Origin: Bemisia tabaci
Lineage: Eukaryota > Arthropoda > Insecta > Hemiptera > Aleyrodidae
Reading direction: 5' to 3'
Length of the DNA stretch: 64,000 nucleotides
NCBI RefSeq assembly: GCF_918797505.1
Contig: NC_092796.1
Location: 1,054,001 to 1,118,000, forward strand
The position numbers and the translations under genes were made by a program. Each line of letters begins with the position of its first letter. The stretch's first letter is position 1. Under the pieces are notes generated by a model. It was not told the DNA's origin. It made no database searches and was given only the letters and a program-made list of their open reading frames with translations. Below, in pieces: positions 34,196 through 46,431 of the stretch.

Positions 34196-35243
34196 CTCAC
34201 GAGGTTTTACGTGAATCGCTAATCGGTTCGATCGAATCCATGTAATCGCCTGGGGGTTATGCCGGCGTAATCCGGAGTTAAAATGCAATACGCTGGGGGC
34301 GAAACTAATTCCCGAACACAAAGTAAACAACCGACGGGAAAATGACCGATCGACCGGGCGGCGATTTGGGGTGGAAACCGCCCCGAAAGCTCGACGCGGC
34401 AACAGGAGCGGGGCTTCATAAAAACGCGGCTTGACAAATAATCGCTGCCTTTGTAAACGGTTCGGGGCTCGGACACTCCGACTCAAAGGCTGCGCCCCAC
34501 CCCATTGGTAGCACCGGCGGACCCACCCCTCCGTGATTCGGCTTGGAACGGACCGCAAATAAGGTGGTCGCCTTACGCAGCGGGGTTGGATGATGTCCTC
34601 GAAAAAACACCATTCACACTCATAAACATTACATATGCCACAAACAATTAGCAATCGCAAAATACCTATTTAATTGTGTTGAATAAAGAACACGGATGAA
34701 TTCAGAAGTAAAGAAACAAGATAGAGAGCATGGATTATAATGATTGGAATATATTGGGATTCACAAGTGAGTGTAGTCAAATCAGCAACTTTCGTTACGC
34801 AAGGTTCGGGTAGGCAACTAAACTAATCGAATAGCAAAGCGGAGGGTATCGTTCGTATTTGAAGGCGCACCAGGCCGATTTAATGCCATTGAAGTCAGCA
34901 TGAAAATTCCATATGCCGATGCGAATTAAAGCGATTTGAAGAGTTTTCGCGCATGCCGCTTTGATTATTGAGGCGTTGGGTGCAGAAAGGACATTAACGT
35001 TTCATCTACTATAATTAAGCAACTGCATGAAATTCGATTAAACTTTTACTTATTTGTTTGTATGATTTTACAATTCTGAAAACTAAGAATTCCAGAAAAT
35101 TCACCCGATTGTTTCCTCTAAAAAAAATAAAATAGCAGTTAAGATTCTGAGACACCGCAACATAGAAATGCTCTTTCTACACCCAACGCCTTAATTCCTG
35201 GGTTTCATTATTGTATCATTTTATTCTAGGTATGTATACAAAG
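34196..35243. other. Non-coding stretch, GC-rich 34200-34570
   Basis: CpG-rich 34200-34570 is open for 174 codons on minus (34136-34660) and 85 codons in another minus frame. Neither is recognised, and the longer one runs through the end of a family E copy, which argues against a real gene. Confidence 0.45.
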
Positions 35244-35334
35244 CGCTTTATAGCACTCCCTGGCGCTCTACGACACCTAACTTCTACTGTCCCCTGTAGA
35301 ACCCATCCCTCTGGGCATTGAGCACCTTGTAGGT
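35244..35334 (+). repeat. Family C dispersed repeat, copy 2
   Basis: TAGCACTCCCTGGCGCTCTA, CGACACCTAACTTCTACTG, CTGGGCATTGAGCACCTT: the inverse of 47-140, with a fragment also inside the family A copy at 10700-11023. No terminal repeats seen. Confidence 0.6.
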
Positions 35335-36016
35335 TTTTAATTTTTTATACTTATAGTTGGTAACTTTCCCGAAGTGAAAAGTGCGTAAAAAAAAAACCCA
35401 CGGCAACTCTGTGCGGCATCATCATCTGCGTCCAAGCGAATTAAAACTCACAATATTTGGTGCCTGCCGAGCAATACAAATTGATTTCCAAATCCAGTGT
35501 ATTGATTTTGGCAGCGCTGCCGCAGCTCCTGCCGATTCCCTCCGTTCGAAGAGAGATAGTCGTGGTGCGGGGGCTTTTTCGAGAGATTCGGGAGCCCAGC
35601 TTTGGCGATAATAGCCACCGCAGCCATAACGAGCGTCCACCCGTATTAACATTTATTAAGACGATAAATAATTCCTCCCGATTGGCCTGGCGGGCGCGGC
35701 GGGCGCGGCCAGGAGCGGGGATCTGTCGGTAGCAGCTGTTTTTGTGTGACGTCACCCCAAGCGTGACCTCCCATGTTTACATTTACCATTTATATTAATA
35801 ATTTTCGCGATATTGGAGCTCTGCACGTACACGACCCTCGTGTCGTTCCTCTCATTCACTCAAAGCAGGCAGAATCAATTAGGGCGAGCAACCTTTCTAG
35901 AAAATATGATTCTCCGATTTTCCACGCATTTCCAGGCTCAAATACCGTATCAGATTTGATTAATTTCCCTCAAAATTGATGAACAAAAATCCCTGAAAAA
36001 AGCAGTTTTCGAGATG
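35335..36016. other. Non-coding stretch with GC-rich part
   Basis: 35480-35760 is CpG-rich, with GGCGGGCGCGGC repeats near 35690-35710 and TGACGTCA at 35747-35754. Overlapping frames on both strands (up to 104 codons) without motifs. Confidence 0.45.
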
Positions 36017-36020
36017 ATTT

Positions 36021-36378
36021 GGACGTATTTCTATCAAACAGATTTATGTGGAGGTGAGAAATATGGGGTATACTCGTGAGTTCTCTGGCCATAAGAGTGA
36101 ATGAGAATAATAAAGCGCCAGTGACGTCAACGGAAATGGATGCTCCTCGTAGTGCGCTTTAACTCATGAGTCCTGTCCACAAAGCTCTCGTCCCATCCCC
36201 GCGGCTCATATATCCCGCATTCAGTTGGCGCATAGTTCTCTTTGCTCAATTTAAATCCCGCTTTTCCAATTCTTCAAAAGGAATCACGCCCACTGACCAC
36301 AGTGTTTCTTATCCAGCCGTCTAGAGCACACCCCACATTTCTCATCTGCAAATAGTTCGGTTTCATAGAAATACGTCC
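36021..36378. mobile_element. Family D long variant with exact TSD
   Basis: Ends GGACGTATTTCTATCAAAC + AGATTTATGTG and CAAATAGTTCGGTTTCATAG ... TACGTCC. Exact 4-bp duplication attt (36017-36020 / 36379-36382). The 358-bp interior (AGCGCCAGTGACGTCAACGG, TTTAACTCATGAGTCCTGTC, CCACATTTCTCATC) corresponds to the inverted interior of 17426-17803, so both descend from one longer element rather than from the short 122-126-bp palindromes. No transposase ORF. Confidence 0.85.
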
Positions 36379-36382
36379 ATTT

Positions 36383-38446
36383 AACACTTCAGAGGCCGTT
36401 TTTCTCTACTTCAAGTATGATAATGAACACCAAAGTGATAGCGTTCCACATGAACTCTTAATGAATGGTAAGAATTTAACATTAAAACAAATCTTCTGCC
36501 ACTAATTCATAGTTTCATTATTACAAAGCTCAATAGTTGTTTTTTGCCATAAATTGGAAAAATTACAATTTTTAAGCTGTAAAATCACTAATATTATGAT
36601 GATCATTGACATAGGAATTGTACCAATTTCCGATGTGTACCGATTTATATTTATAATCTCCCTCTCATTTTCACAAAACCATTTTCCTTCACTTGTTCTA
36701 CGTTTTCCTCTCCTTTGATTTTATTTTGTATCTTATTTGCAAATGTATCATAAGTTGCGATGACGATGATTGTCAAGCGAATTCATCATGATTCACTCGA
36801 CGAGAATAATTAGGGTTGACGCTATGAGATTACGGTGAATCCAGCTGGTATTCTGGTTGAGAAAATCTGGTTTGCGAAAGAGACCGGGAATTTTTCATCT
36901 TGTGGGCTGATTACTTCCCGTGTAGAATACTTTAATGGTAATCGGAGAGGGATTGCAAAAAATATCGCGTGGCAATCCGCTCGGATTTTCGCAACTTTCG
37001 CTTGTCTCGGTTTTACTCGGTAACTTTTCCGCCCTATTTCAGGAGCGAGAGCTCCAAGTGTCGTCAAGAAATTCGGAAACTTTTCACCAAAGAGCTCTGT
37101 CGGTGCGTATTACGATGGGTAAACGCGTAGGCGGGATTACCACACCCGAGGAGGAAGGGAGGATCCGCTTGAGAATCGGTCATTATATCCCACTTTGCCA
37201 AGAGGAAACAAGTCCGAAACTTTAATTACGCTACGAAAATCTAAGAAGGTACCTTGTGACGTGGTCCTTTTGAAGCACCCTTGCCATATGTACACCTTAG
37301 TTTTACGCACTTATTTCAGAGGACTATGCACTTGGATCAATAAATTGCTGGGGTAAGAAAAGTCTTGAATTAAAAACGATTGGTTTGACTGAATCCAAGT
37401 AAAATGTGCCGGAAAATTGGTAACGGAAATAACCGCGATACGTAATTTTCCATTATCGACAACGATTTGTTTTTTATGAAAATTTAAACGGTTTTAACAC
37501 CTTTCTACGTCAACGGTATTAAATGAGCCACGCACTCTATTTAAGGAAAACACTTCTATGCTTCAGAGTTTGGAGATCCCAGGGACTAAAAAATTTGCAA
37601 CTTTTACTCGAGGCATGTCACTGAGAGCATTTTCAGAATTTGGTATCAATCTCCCTCGGTTTCAGGGATGAGCATTTGAATTTTTGTTCAGAGTAAATTT
37701 ATGACAGATTTTAAAAAGTTTTTCAAGTATGAAAACTGCAGTTGCGTATGCAGGCAGATTCGAGAAATACCCAAACACAAAAAAAATGTATGAAATATAT
37801 CTAGAGTATTTTACGCAAAACTACTGCAGGTTTACTAGGGGAACTCGGTGGATATTCTAAATTTAGCAACGTTGCTGAATGGTAACTTGGGCAAGGCTTC
37901 CTTCGCGCCCGATTTGAGTGGAAACTTTCTGATCGTCGAGATGTCAGTTTCAGAAGACTTGACTTTCATGAAACTCATCAAAGTGCCGTTTCTGCGAATC
38001 TCCGATCGCTTTTAGGATTCGAACGGTCGTCGGCGGTGGGCTCCCCGAAAGAGTGAGCCTGTAAATAAATTTCGCTGGAAAACACGAGCTCCCCTATTCA
38101 TACGTTCATAATTTCCACAATGCTTGGACCGTATGCAACTTTACGTCTCATTAATTACAATTTTAGCAGAAACAACTCGTAAGCCTTTTAATTTCTCAGA
38201 AGGAACATTGGGTTTATTTTCAGATTTTAATATTGAATGCACGGGAATAGATGATATAATATTATTTCTATCAGAATATTCTAGAAACTTATCAACAAGA
38301 TTTTTAACATTTTCCAATTTTTAATAAGTCCGTAACGATGGTTGAACAACGAAACCACTTATCTAGATTTACTACGTCGCAGAATTCCTGTCTCAGTTTT
38401 ATTTCTTTACCAATCACCGTTGTTGAACAGAATTTTTGAGTCGTAC
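36383..38446. other. Non-coding stretch with one island
   Basis: No gene recognised. 36830-37200 is moderately GC-rich, with frames open on both strands (81-96 codons) but no domain. The rest is AT-rich. Confidence 0.5.
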
Positions 38447-38450
38447 ACTT

Positions 38451-38704
38451 GGACCGCGTTAAGCAGAAAGGAACCAAGCCACATCAGCTTTTGACAAATT
38501 TAACGGGGCCACTTTAATTTTTTACGAGAGAACATTTGGGCGGATTCCTTTGAAAATTTTCAGAAGTTTGCCACGATCTGTGCAAAAAAATTCACTATGG
38601 TAGCGCAAAAATCCGCACAACCGTTTTCATATAAAAAATTAAATTGGCCGATTGAATTCGGCAATAGCTGACATGGCTCGGTTCCTTTTTGCTGAACGCG
38701 GTCC
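38451..38704. mobile_element. Family A MITE, complete copy with exact TSD
   Basis: GGACCGCGTTAAGCAGAAA + GGAACCAAGCCACATCAGC; right end CAATAGCTGACATGGCTCGG, TTCC + 19 nt to GCGGTCC. Exact 4-bp duplication actt (38447-38450 / 38705-38708). Of the complete copies this one best preserves both ends. 254 bp, no ORF. Confidence 0.88.
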
Positions 38705-38708
38705 ACTT

Positions 38709-39404
38709 GTGTGTCCATCCATTTTTATTGAATTTAAATTTAAATTATTTCAAAAAGCGAAAAGTAAGTGGATACTTTGCGACACTGCAATCTGGATCCG
38801 TCTTTTTTCAGAACTTTCGGTCCAGATACACTCCTTCCGTTTGAAAGTGTCCAATTTTCCCGAGGCGAAAAAACAATTATCCTTGGGTGTGAGGCTGGGA
38901 CTGCGTAAGAGGGACGCGGACCAGAAGGGCTTTAATCCGGGCGACTGATAGGGACGGGACAGGGACCCGGGGATTCCGGGGCGGTGGCGCGGTGATTAAA
39001 GGCCCCCGCATGAAATCTCGGGTGGTCGGGGGCATGAGAATGAATGCAATCAGTGGAAATTAGCACTGGAAAACAGCAAGAGGCGCCCGAGCCTGGAACA
39101 ATAGTGATAGAGGGACGGGATATTTCTTTAATGGGATATGAAGGGCCCTTGAAGCCGTCAACTAAGAAGGGATGCCAACCGACCACCTCCCCTCCCGCCC
39201 GAGCCCAACCCTTCCTGAACTTGACTCAATTTACCCGCGGACTCTTGACAATTTGAAAACGCGACAAGCTCCAGTTGGCGCCAAGGCTCCGTTGCCGTGT
39301 TTCGAAATGTTCACCTTCTCGTTTCGAGTAAAAATCAACGTTTCACTAATAACTAACAAACAACACGTTTTAATGCCAAATTTGACTTGATAAGCTATTA
39401 AAGA
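38709..39404. other. Non-coding stretch, GC-rich 38860-39260
   Basis: A CpG-rich segment, open in several short frames on both strands, none recognisable. Unique in the window. Confidence 0.45.
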
Positions 39405-39595
39405 CATGGTAAATGATAAATCAAACGAGCTACAGGTCAAAAAATAATTGAGTGTATTCAACTATCTACAAGTAAAGAAATGTTTTTTGTGTGTTGTATT
39501 TTCATATTTTACTTGTTGTGTTAACATCATGTAGGTAGTTGAGTACACTGAATTATTTGTTGGCTTTTAGCTCGTTTGATACATCATTTACCATG
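39405..39595. mobile_element. Family Q hairpin (about 65-bp arms)
   Basis: CATGGTAAATGATAAATCAA, ACGAGCTACAGGTCAAAAAA, TGTATTCAACTATCTACA on the left; the inverted copy TGTAGGTAGTTGAGTACACT, GGCTTTTAGCTCGTTTGAT, CATTTACCATG on the right. Loop about 60 bp. Single copy; no duplication at the flanks. Confidence 0.65.
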
Positions 39596-40265
39596 GCAAA
39601 CGCAAAACCTTGCTATGTTTTACTTCGAAACAATAAATATCTGTAAAAAGATGATTTAAAAACAAATCCAAGATATTTTTTTTTTTTTAAATGAGAAAAA
39701 TATTAACGCACAGAGCCTCCGTTAGAGGATTGAACAATATGGAAATCATCACGAAACTCAAATACTTTCACCAATAAATAATTTAAACTCTACGATTTTG
39801 GAAATTGTAAGGATCCTCACAGCTATGATATGTATTAAATATCACACTATGATATTTTCCAGGGTTTAAAAGTTTCTTTGGGAACTGAACGTTCAGATAC
39901 CACCTCATGATGACTCACGACCACAGTTGAAGAAATTGATTAAGCAATCCTATCCCAATTTTCAAAAATTCAACTCGCAAAGGGCTAAACCCAACATACA
40001 GCGCTTATCACTTGGCGAATTTTATTCGAGCTTTTGCTTAGAGACTTGCTCATCAATCTTCATCGAACGCAAAGGAGTGTTAATCACCGAAAAGTTTTGC
40101 CTCATCCGAATATATTGCTTAGATTCTCAGTGTAAAGTGTCTAAAATATTTTTTCTCTGGGTATAGTTTCTTTCAGCATGGATGCACCCGTCTAATTAAC
40201 CTGATCAGCTGAATTTTCTGCCAATTTTTACTAGTTTCTTAGGAGAGAATTTTTTTTCTACGGAT
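39596..40265. other. AT-rich stretch with no recognised gene
   Basis: No gene or repeat recognised apart from a T-run near 39674. Confidence 0.55.
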
Positions 40266-40269
40266 GCAC

Positions 40270-40410
40270 GGACTACATTTTACGATACGGAACTACTATA
40301 TTTTCCTCCTTTATAGAAGCACCTATCTGCGTAAAAGTATATATAACATTGGCACATTTTGATTTCTAAAATGAGCCGGAAATAGTGATATCTTAAGCAA
40401 AATGCAGTCC
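40270..40410. mobile_element. Family B hairpin MITE, diverged copy
   Basis: GGACTACATTTTACGATAC (19 nt) then GGAACTACTAT on the left; ATAGTGATATCTTAAGCAAA, ATGCAGTCC on the right. Arms have diverged, but the terminus-to-GGAAC spacing is kept. Flanks gcac / atat do not match. Confidence 0.65.
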
Positions 40411-40414
40411 ATAT

Positions 40415-41500
40415 TGCAAATGATCCAACAAAATGACCGAAACTACGACCCACGTTAAAATTTCATAATTGAACCGATTATTTTCCAAATCACCTAAGTG
40501 CCAATCTCTATTACGGTGGAAGAGGGGTTGTTTTTTCTTTGTTTTCTCCGGTATAATCAATCATGTCTGATTTCAAAAAAGCCTTCTAAAAGAACACACA
40601 CATTTTTTGGAATTCGGAGATTTTCAACTAAGCGAATAAAACGGGGTTTCTTGTTTTCTTGCATCCGCAATTTTGGCGCTTACGTAACACAGAAAATAAT
40701 CGGTGCAATTCAGAACGAAGAAGGGGACAAGAGCAAGCACTGCAGATGTAAAAGTATAATAGAAAGGAACGACGTGGCAAAGCGGCACGTAATTCCGACT
40801 GTAATGATGACGGCGCGGCGCAGCCCGTGGGCCTTTGATGCCCTACGAAAAACAAACACCCCACTTGTCTCTTACCCTCGCGAAGGGCGCGGGACGAAGG
40901 GATAAATATTTTAACAACCAATAGCAACAAATTGTTATGTAAAACTGATCTTTTCCGTCCCGCAGGGCTCATTCAAGAGCTCCAAGACGAAAAAAAACCC
41001 CACTTCCTCGGACAAAACAGCGTAACACCCCTCGAAGTAACCCTCGGATAGCGCAGGATTATACGGACGAAGGGGTGGTTTTAAGTTGTTTTGCCCCAAG
41101 TACGACTGTTTTATTCGAGCTCCTTCACTCCTTCCGCGCGCCCGCAAATTGAATGTATAATCATCTGTGCGATTTCAATGGCGAGGCGCCTTTATGCCTT
41201 TATCTTTTTCATTTATCACACCCCACCGAGGATCCAGGCGAGGGCTGTATTAGTTTCCAACCCTCCCCGCGGAGTCGGCCGCCCCCGGTCGAATTCGAAT
41301 AATCGTACATGTAAATCATAGCTCCTAGTTACAAATTCAGTGATTTATTAAACTCATACCGAGCCCTGATGACAGGTTTAAGCTGGGCGCCCTCCTTCGG
41401 TAAACACGGGAGAAGACGTAGCGGCGGGCTTCATGACGTCATTCGTGGGGTGACGTCATCGATTCAGGGTGGAGAAACGTAACATTTCAAGTTTTTAAAT
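40415..41500. other. Non-coding stretch with GC islands and paired CRE
   Basis: 40780-41330 is CpG-rich. A 135-codon frame (40498-40905, +) and a 114-codon minus frame overlap it and are not recognised. TGACGTCA occurs twice 17 bp apart at 41434-41441 and 41451-41458. Confidence 0.45.
41434..41458. promoter_or_regulatory. Paired TGACGTCA (CRE/ATF-type) palindromes
   Basis: Two perfect TGACGTCA octamers 17 bp apart (start to start) in GC-rich DNA. This is the consensus for CREB/ATF bZIP dimers. Binding is not demonstrated. Confidence 0.3.
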
Positions 41501-41504
41501 ATTT

Positions 41505-41766
41505 GAAGAGTGGAAATTCTAAACCTCGTAAGCACCATCAACCGTTGTTAAGATAGTGAATGGTGTTCCTCGCCATGAAAAAATTTAAACGCCCTCGCTT
41601 CATGTACTTTTTATAGGGAGTTACTCTGTAAATGTTGGTCGTTTTTTCATGATGAGAATGTACATTCTCAAGCAACTGGATTCCTATGATAAAAATATGA
41701 AAGATTCGGCTGCACCATCTTAGCGGCATCTGATGCCGCTCACCAGGTGTCGAATTTCCACTCTTC
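41505..41766. mobile_element. Hairpin element with GAAGAGTGG ends and 4-bp TSD
   Basis: GAAGAGTGGAAATTC, GCACCATCA on the left; GCACCATCTTAGCGGCATCT, GAATTTCCACTCTTC on the right. The flanks form an exact 4-bp duplication attt (41501-41504 / 41767-41770). A solo GAATTTCCACTCTA end lies near 53581. It lacks the GGAAC module, so it may belong to another group. Confidence 0.65.
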
Positions 41767-41770
41767 ATTT

Positions 41771-42658
41771 GCAGAAGTTTCCAAAACTTTTATCGACGGT
41801 GAGAGTACCAGACTACGTATCTTGGTTTGCGACGTTGCAGACTTCCTGTCATTCTTTAATTCTTAAATGAAAAACTACTCAACGTCGATTTTGGCATAAA
41901 TACGTTCATATGTGGTCTGTGGTCTGGTTCTGTATGTCAGTGTAATATGCTGCCAATTGATGACATTAAATGGTCAAACAAAACGCCATTTGGACTTGTT
42001 AAGAAACATGGAACTGAGTGATTAGACTCGCAATTACAAAATCATCTATATCTTAAGAAAAGTCCATGGTAAGTTCGTCGTTCATGCAAAAAACCGAACT
42101 CTGGAAAAGGAGGAGGGAATACACGTACTGAGTAACGATAATAAATTAAAAATTAATTTTCACGACACCTTTTAAGACTAGTGCGGACGAGGATTTCAAC
42201 AACAAAAAAGAGGGAAAATAAGGGCTTCGATAAGAAATTCTTGTCGAAGAAGCTTTGAATGGCCTCCCAAGTTGGCTAACACACGAGTAAACGTTAAAAT
42301 TAATCGCAGACACCGCCATTCCCAGAGCCAAGACTACACGGAGTTAAAGTTTGTGGAGTGGAGTGAGTTTCTTCAAATTTAATTTACAACTTTTAAATGG
42401 CTCCGTAGAGCGCGTTTCAAGTCACTGTTGTCGCTGTTCATAAAGCTCGCAGATTAATCCATGGGATATTACACAAATTAAACGAAGAGACAATTACTCA
42501 CGAGACTTGACAACCCCGAACCGAGGGCTGTTAACACAGGACGTGACGCATACCACTGAAAGTGAGTCTGGAGTAATGGCGCCAAGTTTGAATTACCTGC
42601 AACAAAGAAAAAATGTATACGTTAAATACACGTGAGGCAAAGATCGATTCAAAGGGTA
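41771..42658. other. Non-coding stretch with no recognised gene
   Basis: No supported gene or repeat. Confidence 0.5.
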
Positions 42659-42660
42659 TA

Positions 42661-42912
42661 CTGCCGTGCTAAGGAAAACGCCGAATGAACCTTCAGACGT
42701 TGCAAAAGTTCCTTAGATAAACCGCGAATTTCCTGGTAAATTTATGAATATTTTCCACCCAATTTTTCAGATTATTTTGTTTGGAAATTCACCTAAAGAT
42801 TCTGAAAATTTAAAGGAAAAATATTCATAACTTTCCTCAAAAATAAATATTTTATCGAATGAAATTTGGCAAATTTCGAATGTTCATACAGCGTTTTTCC
42901 TTAGCACGACAG
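42661..42912. mobile_element. Family E hairpin MITE, best-preserved copy
   Basis: CTGCCGTGCTAAGGAAAACG ... CGTTTTTCCTTAGCACGACAG, with arms of roughly 100 bp that also pair through TTTATGAATATTTTCC / AAAATATTCATAA. TA lies on both sides (42659-42660 / 42913-42914), consistent with a TA target duplication as in Tc1/mariner-type elements. 252 bp, no ORF. Confidence 0.78.
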
Positions 42913-42990
42913 TATATAGGAAGGATGTGAGCTCAGATGAAGAAATTTCTAAAACTAGGAAAATTTTCTTTTTCCTAAATAGAAAGTACA

Positions 42991-43249
42991 GCGGCTGCTT
43001 GTTGAAATTGATAGACAAAGCTATAGACAAATAAGACACAGAGAGTATGAAGGACTCCTATTGGTTTCAATAGACTAAGGGAGAAAATGATGGACTGTCC
43101 GTAGTCCTCGTGGGTTGCCGATAGTTGGTCTATTACCTACCTCCTTGGTCCATTGCAACCACCTGCTCCCATCAATAGGATCCCTCCATACCCATTTTGT
43201 CTTCTTTATCTATAGCTTTGTGTATCAATTTCGACTATCACCCCTCTGG
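42991..43249. mobile_element. Family L hairpin element
   Basis: AGCGGCTGCTTGTTGAAATT, GATAGACAAAGCTATAGACA, AATAAGACA ... CCTATTGG on the left; CAATAGGATCCCTCC, GTCTTCTTTATCTATAGCTT, GTATCAATTTCGA on the right. A solo arm of the same family at 11146-11208 defines the AGCGGGCTG terminus. No ORF. The arm sequence feels familiar from whitefly sequence but was not checked. Confidence 0.7.
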
Positions 43250-44961
43250 AAAATCGATGGATTCTATTTAGAATCATGATTTTAAACACATGTTGGAAAA
43301 TTTTTAAGAATCTACGTGTAAATATATTTTTGGTACATAGGAAAAAAAAATTAAAAAAAATAAAAACATAAATGGGAAAATTTAATGAGCATACAGCACT
43401 ATACGGACGCTTTCAGTCCATCAACATAGAAAATACTGCGAAAATTTGCCAAGGCAGAAGGGTATAATAGTTGAGATGTGACAAGAAGCTATGAATAAGG
43501 GCGGAAATCGAAAGCATGAGTATCATTCTCGGTTCGCCCTCAAGATTTACTGAATTCATGAGGATTAAGATACGCCCCCAGGGCGGAATTATTACATTAC
43601 GATGATAACAATGAAAGCGCGAGCAGATTTCTCTAAAAATGTGCACTCTCGTCTCCAAACCCATGAGAAGCTGCGCAGCTCCGAATTTGAATATAAAACA
43701 ACCCAAGTTTTAATAGAAAAATCTGAATAATTTGCGTTGATGTCGGAGTAAATAAAAATTAAAATGAGAGCAGTTCATATCGCAGACATGAGATGGATAC
43801 GACAAAAGGTTATTTTAATTTTAAAATATCAGATTATATAATTTAACAGCTAAGAATGACGAGACGAGATTTTCTTTCGTATACCGTAGTTGCCAAGTCT
43901 TCCAGAGAAATATCCCCACCCGTAACATTTGAACTGAAAAGAGTCGCTTATTATGATTTCAGTGCAGCAACAAGAATTTACATTTTCTTCGAAATGGCGA
44001 GACCAAAGAGGCTTCAGGACCATCTGCTCAAAACAGCAATGTGGATACTAACATGATTTATGATGCAATGTTTTAGCCATACTTTATAGTGCATGCATCA
44101 AATTCCCTCACATGCGCGCATAGGTATAAATAATATAATTTTTACTATGGTGCGATAAAGATTTGAATTTAACGAGAGAATGCTAAAATGCGCCAATTTA
44201 CGGGAGATTGTACTTGACATAATAGGGAAAAGAAAGATTATAATGTTACACAAGAATAGAGGTAGGTTTTGGTTTAGATTCTGAGTTTATGTACCAATGA
44301 AATAAGTCGATAAACATTTATTTTGGTAATAAAAAAGAGAAACCTGAATATGAAAAGGTGCTACGTTGTGGGAATTATGAAAGGAGAGTGATCGAAAAGT
44401 ATTTTGAGACTTAGTCGAAGCAATTATTGAACTCACAAAGAGGGGAGGTCAAGAGATCAATGGATTTCTATACCATTGGGAAAGTGTTAGAAAAACAAAA
44501 CATAATGAAATTGACACTTTTCGAACTAAGACCCGAATCCCCCCGTTTATGATGCGCAAACTCATGTATGTACACAGTTTTCTTGTGTTGTGCTCATATT
44601 GGTTTTTTTCTTCGATTGTATTATCTCATTCTTCCATACCTGATCCAAAGATCCTCGATTGATTTTTTACGAGCTGATGTCTCAAGAAATTTTGAGACAT
44701 GCTTTAATATCAATAACAAACAAATTCATGCGACAAACAACGATGAAATGTAAATTCGGAGACGTGCGGCTGTTAAAGGTAGTTAGGGGCTACTGTTCTT
44801 AAAATGTGAATGTACTCTAAAGAATTTTCTTTGATGTTCCCGTTTGGCGGAATGGTACACAATATTCAATTTTAATTTTCGTAGCAGCACAAGAGAAATA
44901 CATATCAAATTAAGGATAATAAGACAACATCGAAATGCCGTCATTGCTCTCTTCGATGACG
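43250..44961. other. AT-rich stretch with no recognised gene
   Basis: No supported gene. An A-rich tract lies at about 43340-43365. Short ORFs without domains. Confidence 0.55.
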
Positions 44962-44964
44962 TCA

Positions 44965-45185
44965 TGCCGGAATCACACGCTGAATTCGGCAGCTGAATGT
45001 GGAAGTCAACAGTCATCGCTCAACTGCTGAAATTCGACTTATTTTCATCCAAATGTGTATCATCAAATCTATTCGAATAGTTCAGACAAATCCGACATTA
45101 TCCGATGGTCGCTGAGAATCGTTGCTGAATTTTGCGCGACGGCATCGGGGCCGACGACTCCCACATTCAGCGTGTGATTGCGGCA
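44965..45185. mobile_element. TIR element with TGCCGGAATCACACGCTGAA ends
   Basis: Left end TGCCGGAATCACACGCTGAA; right end TTCAGCGTGTGATTGCGGCA, a 20-bp TIR with two mismatches. Further in, GAATGTGGAAGTC pairs with GACTCCCACATTC. Flanked by tca on both sides (44962-44964 / 45186-45188), a possible 3-bp duplication. 221 bp, no ORF. Confidence 0.68.
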
Positions 45186-45188
45186 TCA

Positions 45189-45620
45189 AGGGATACTAGT
45201 CTGAGGCTCATTGCGTAAGTTACAGAACACGCTTAATAATCGTCTGCGCGTGAACTGGCGGTAACTCCAAAAGTAGGAGAATTTTTCCGCGAACTCCCTG
45301 AAAAGAAGGTACGCTCGCGCGATTTCTCTATAAAAGCAACGAGTGTATGAAGGGAAAAAAGGGGAAAAAATGGGGAAAAAAACACGTTTCGCGCCGAAAG
45401 CAAAGTGACTGTTATTCAAATAATTTTCTAACAAGGTGCCTCGGCACAAAAGATAAGGCCTCGGAGGGCACTGCGACGAAGGGTGAGGGAAGAAGAGTAT
45501 AACAAAAAAGGAAGTTAACTTCCACGATCCCTTTGAGGAATAGCTTCCACATTATTTCCTCTTTTTCCTTGCGCCCGCTTATAACAATATGTTTTTCTTT
45601 TTCCCACCCGATTGTAGATA
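45189..45620. other. Short stretch with no recognised gene
   Basis: Only short ORFs on both strands, none recognisable. Confidence 0.5.
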
Positions 45621-45624
45621 AAAT

Positions 45625-45700
45625 GAACGTATTTATGCTAAAAGGAACTATATGCATAGGGTTTGTGTACAACATAGTTCCTTTTAGCATAAATGCGTCC
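45625..45700. mobile_element. Family D-mini 76-bp hairpin, exact TSD
   Basis: GAACGTATTTATGCTAAAA (19 nt) + GGAACTATATGCA; TGTACAACATAGTTCC + TTTTAGCATAAATGCGTCC (19 nt). Exact duplication aaat (45621-45624 / 45701-45704). The whole element is one hairpin with a loop of about 15 bp, so almost nothing but termini is present. Confidence 0.88.
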
Positions 45701-45704
45701 AAAT

Positions 45705-46423
45705 TATGTTCTTTTTACTTAAACCGATCGTCTGAAACGCTCTGTCACACCAAGCGCGGAGCAACGCATTTGTTTCCAGGCCGGTGCTTGTGGTTCTTCT
45801 GTCGGCTTCCGTTGAAAAAAAATGTGCTGAGTGGGAGTTTAAATCCTCTCAAAACCATTAGAATTATCACTTGAACTGGGAGGAGTACCACAGAAACAAA
45901 TGAAATTGCTGATTTAACAATTTTGTAATTTAAAAAAAGTGTCCGAAATGTTTCCATGTAAATTTTACAATAAAAAAATGCTAATTTAACCATTTAATTG
46001 CTAAACCAACAATCCACTATTTTTGTTTCGTGGCGATTCTCTTTTAAATTGTAAAATAATAGGACCAACAGAATTGTGTTTTCAAAGGCTAATTTGACGT
46101 TGGTTCACGTCAACGATTTGCGAACTAAGGTCCATTCTTCCTTCAAATCAACTTTCTGTGTTGAAAGAAAAGGCTCACTCAGTTTAGAAACCGATTTCGT
46201 CATACTCCGCGATGAGGGTTAAATTTCAAAATCCCACGTTGAAAGGGACTGGATCGTTATTTCTTTATTGTACGAGTATGTTTACCATCGATGATGGTAC
46301 TCAATGATGGTGCACTCAAATCCGAGTACATGGCTACCATCAATATCATCAGATGAAGTGGAAAATTCTTAAGTGTAAGACAAGAAATTCAGTCGGCACA
46401 AATCTTGGAATAGATGACTACTG
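45705..46423. other. Non-coding stretch with no recognised gene
   Basis: No supported gene or repeat. Confidence 0.5.
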
Positions 46424-46431
46424 ATGCGCAG

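Noticed and set aside
34136..34660. 174-codon minus-strand frame, the longest in the window
   Set aside because: It runs through GC-rich DNA and the end of a family E repeat, has no recognisable domain, and overlaps other minus frames.
40498..40905. 135-codon plus frame
   Set aside because: No domain recognised and overlapped by a 114-codon frame on the other strand.
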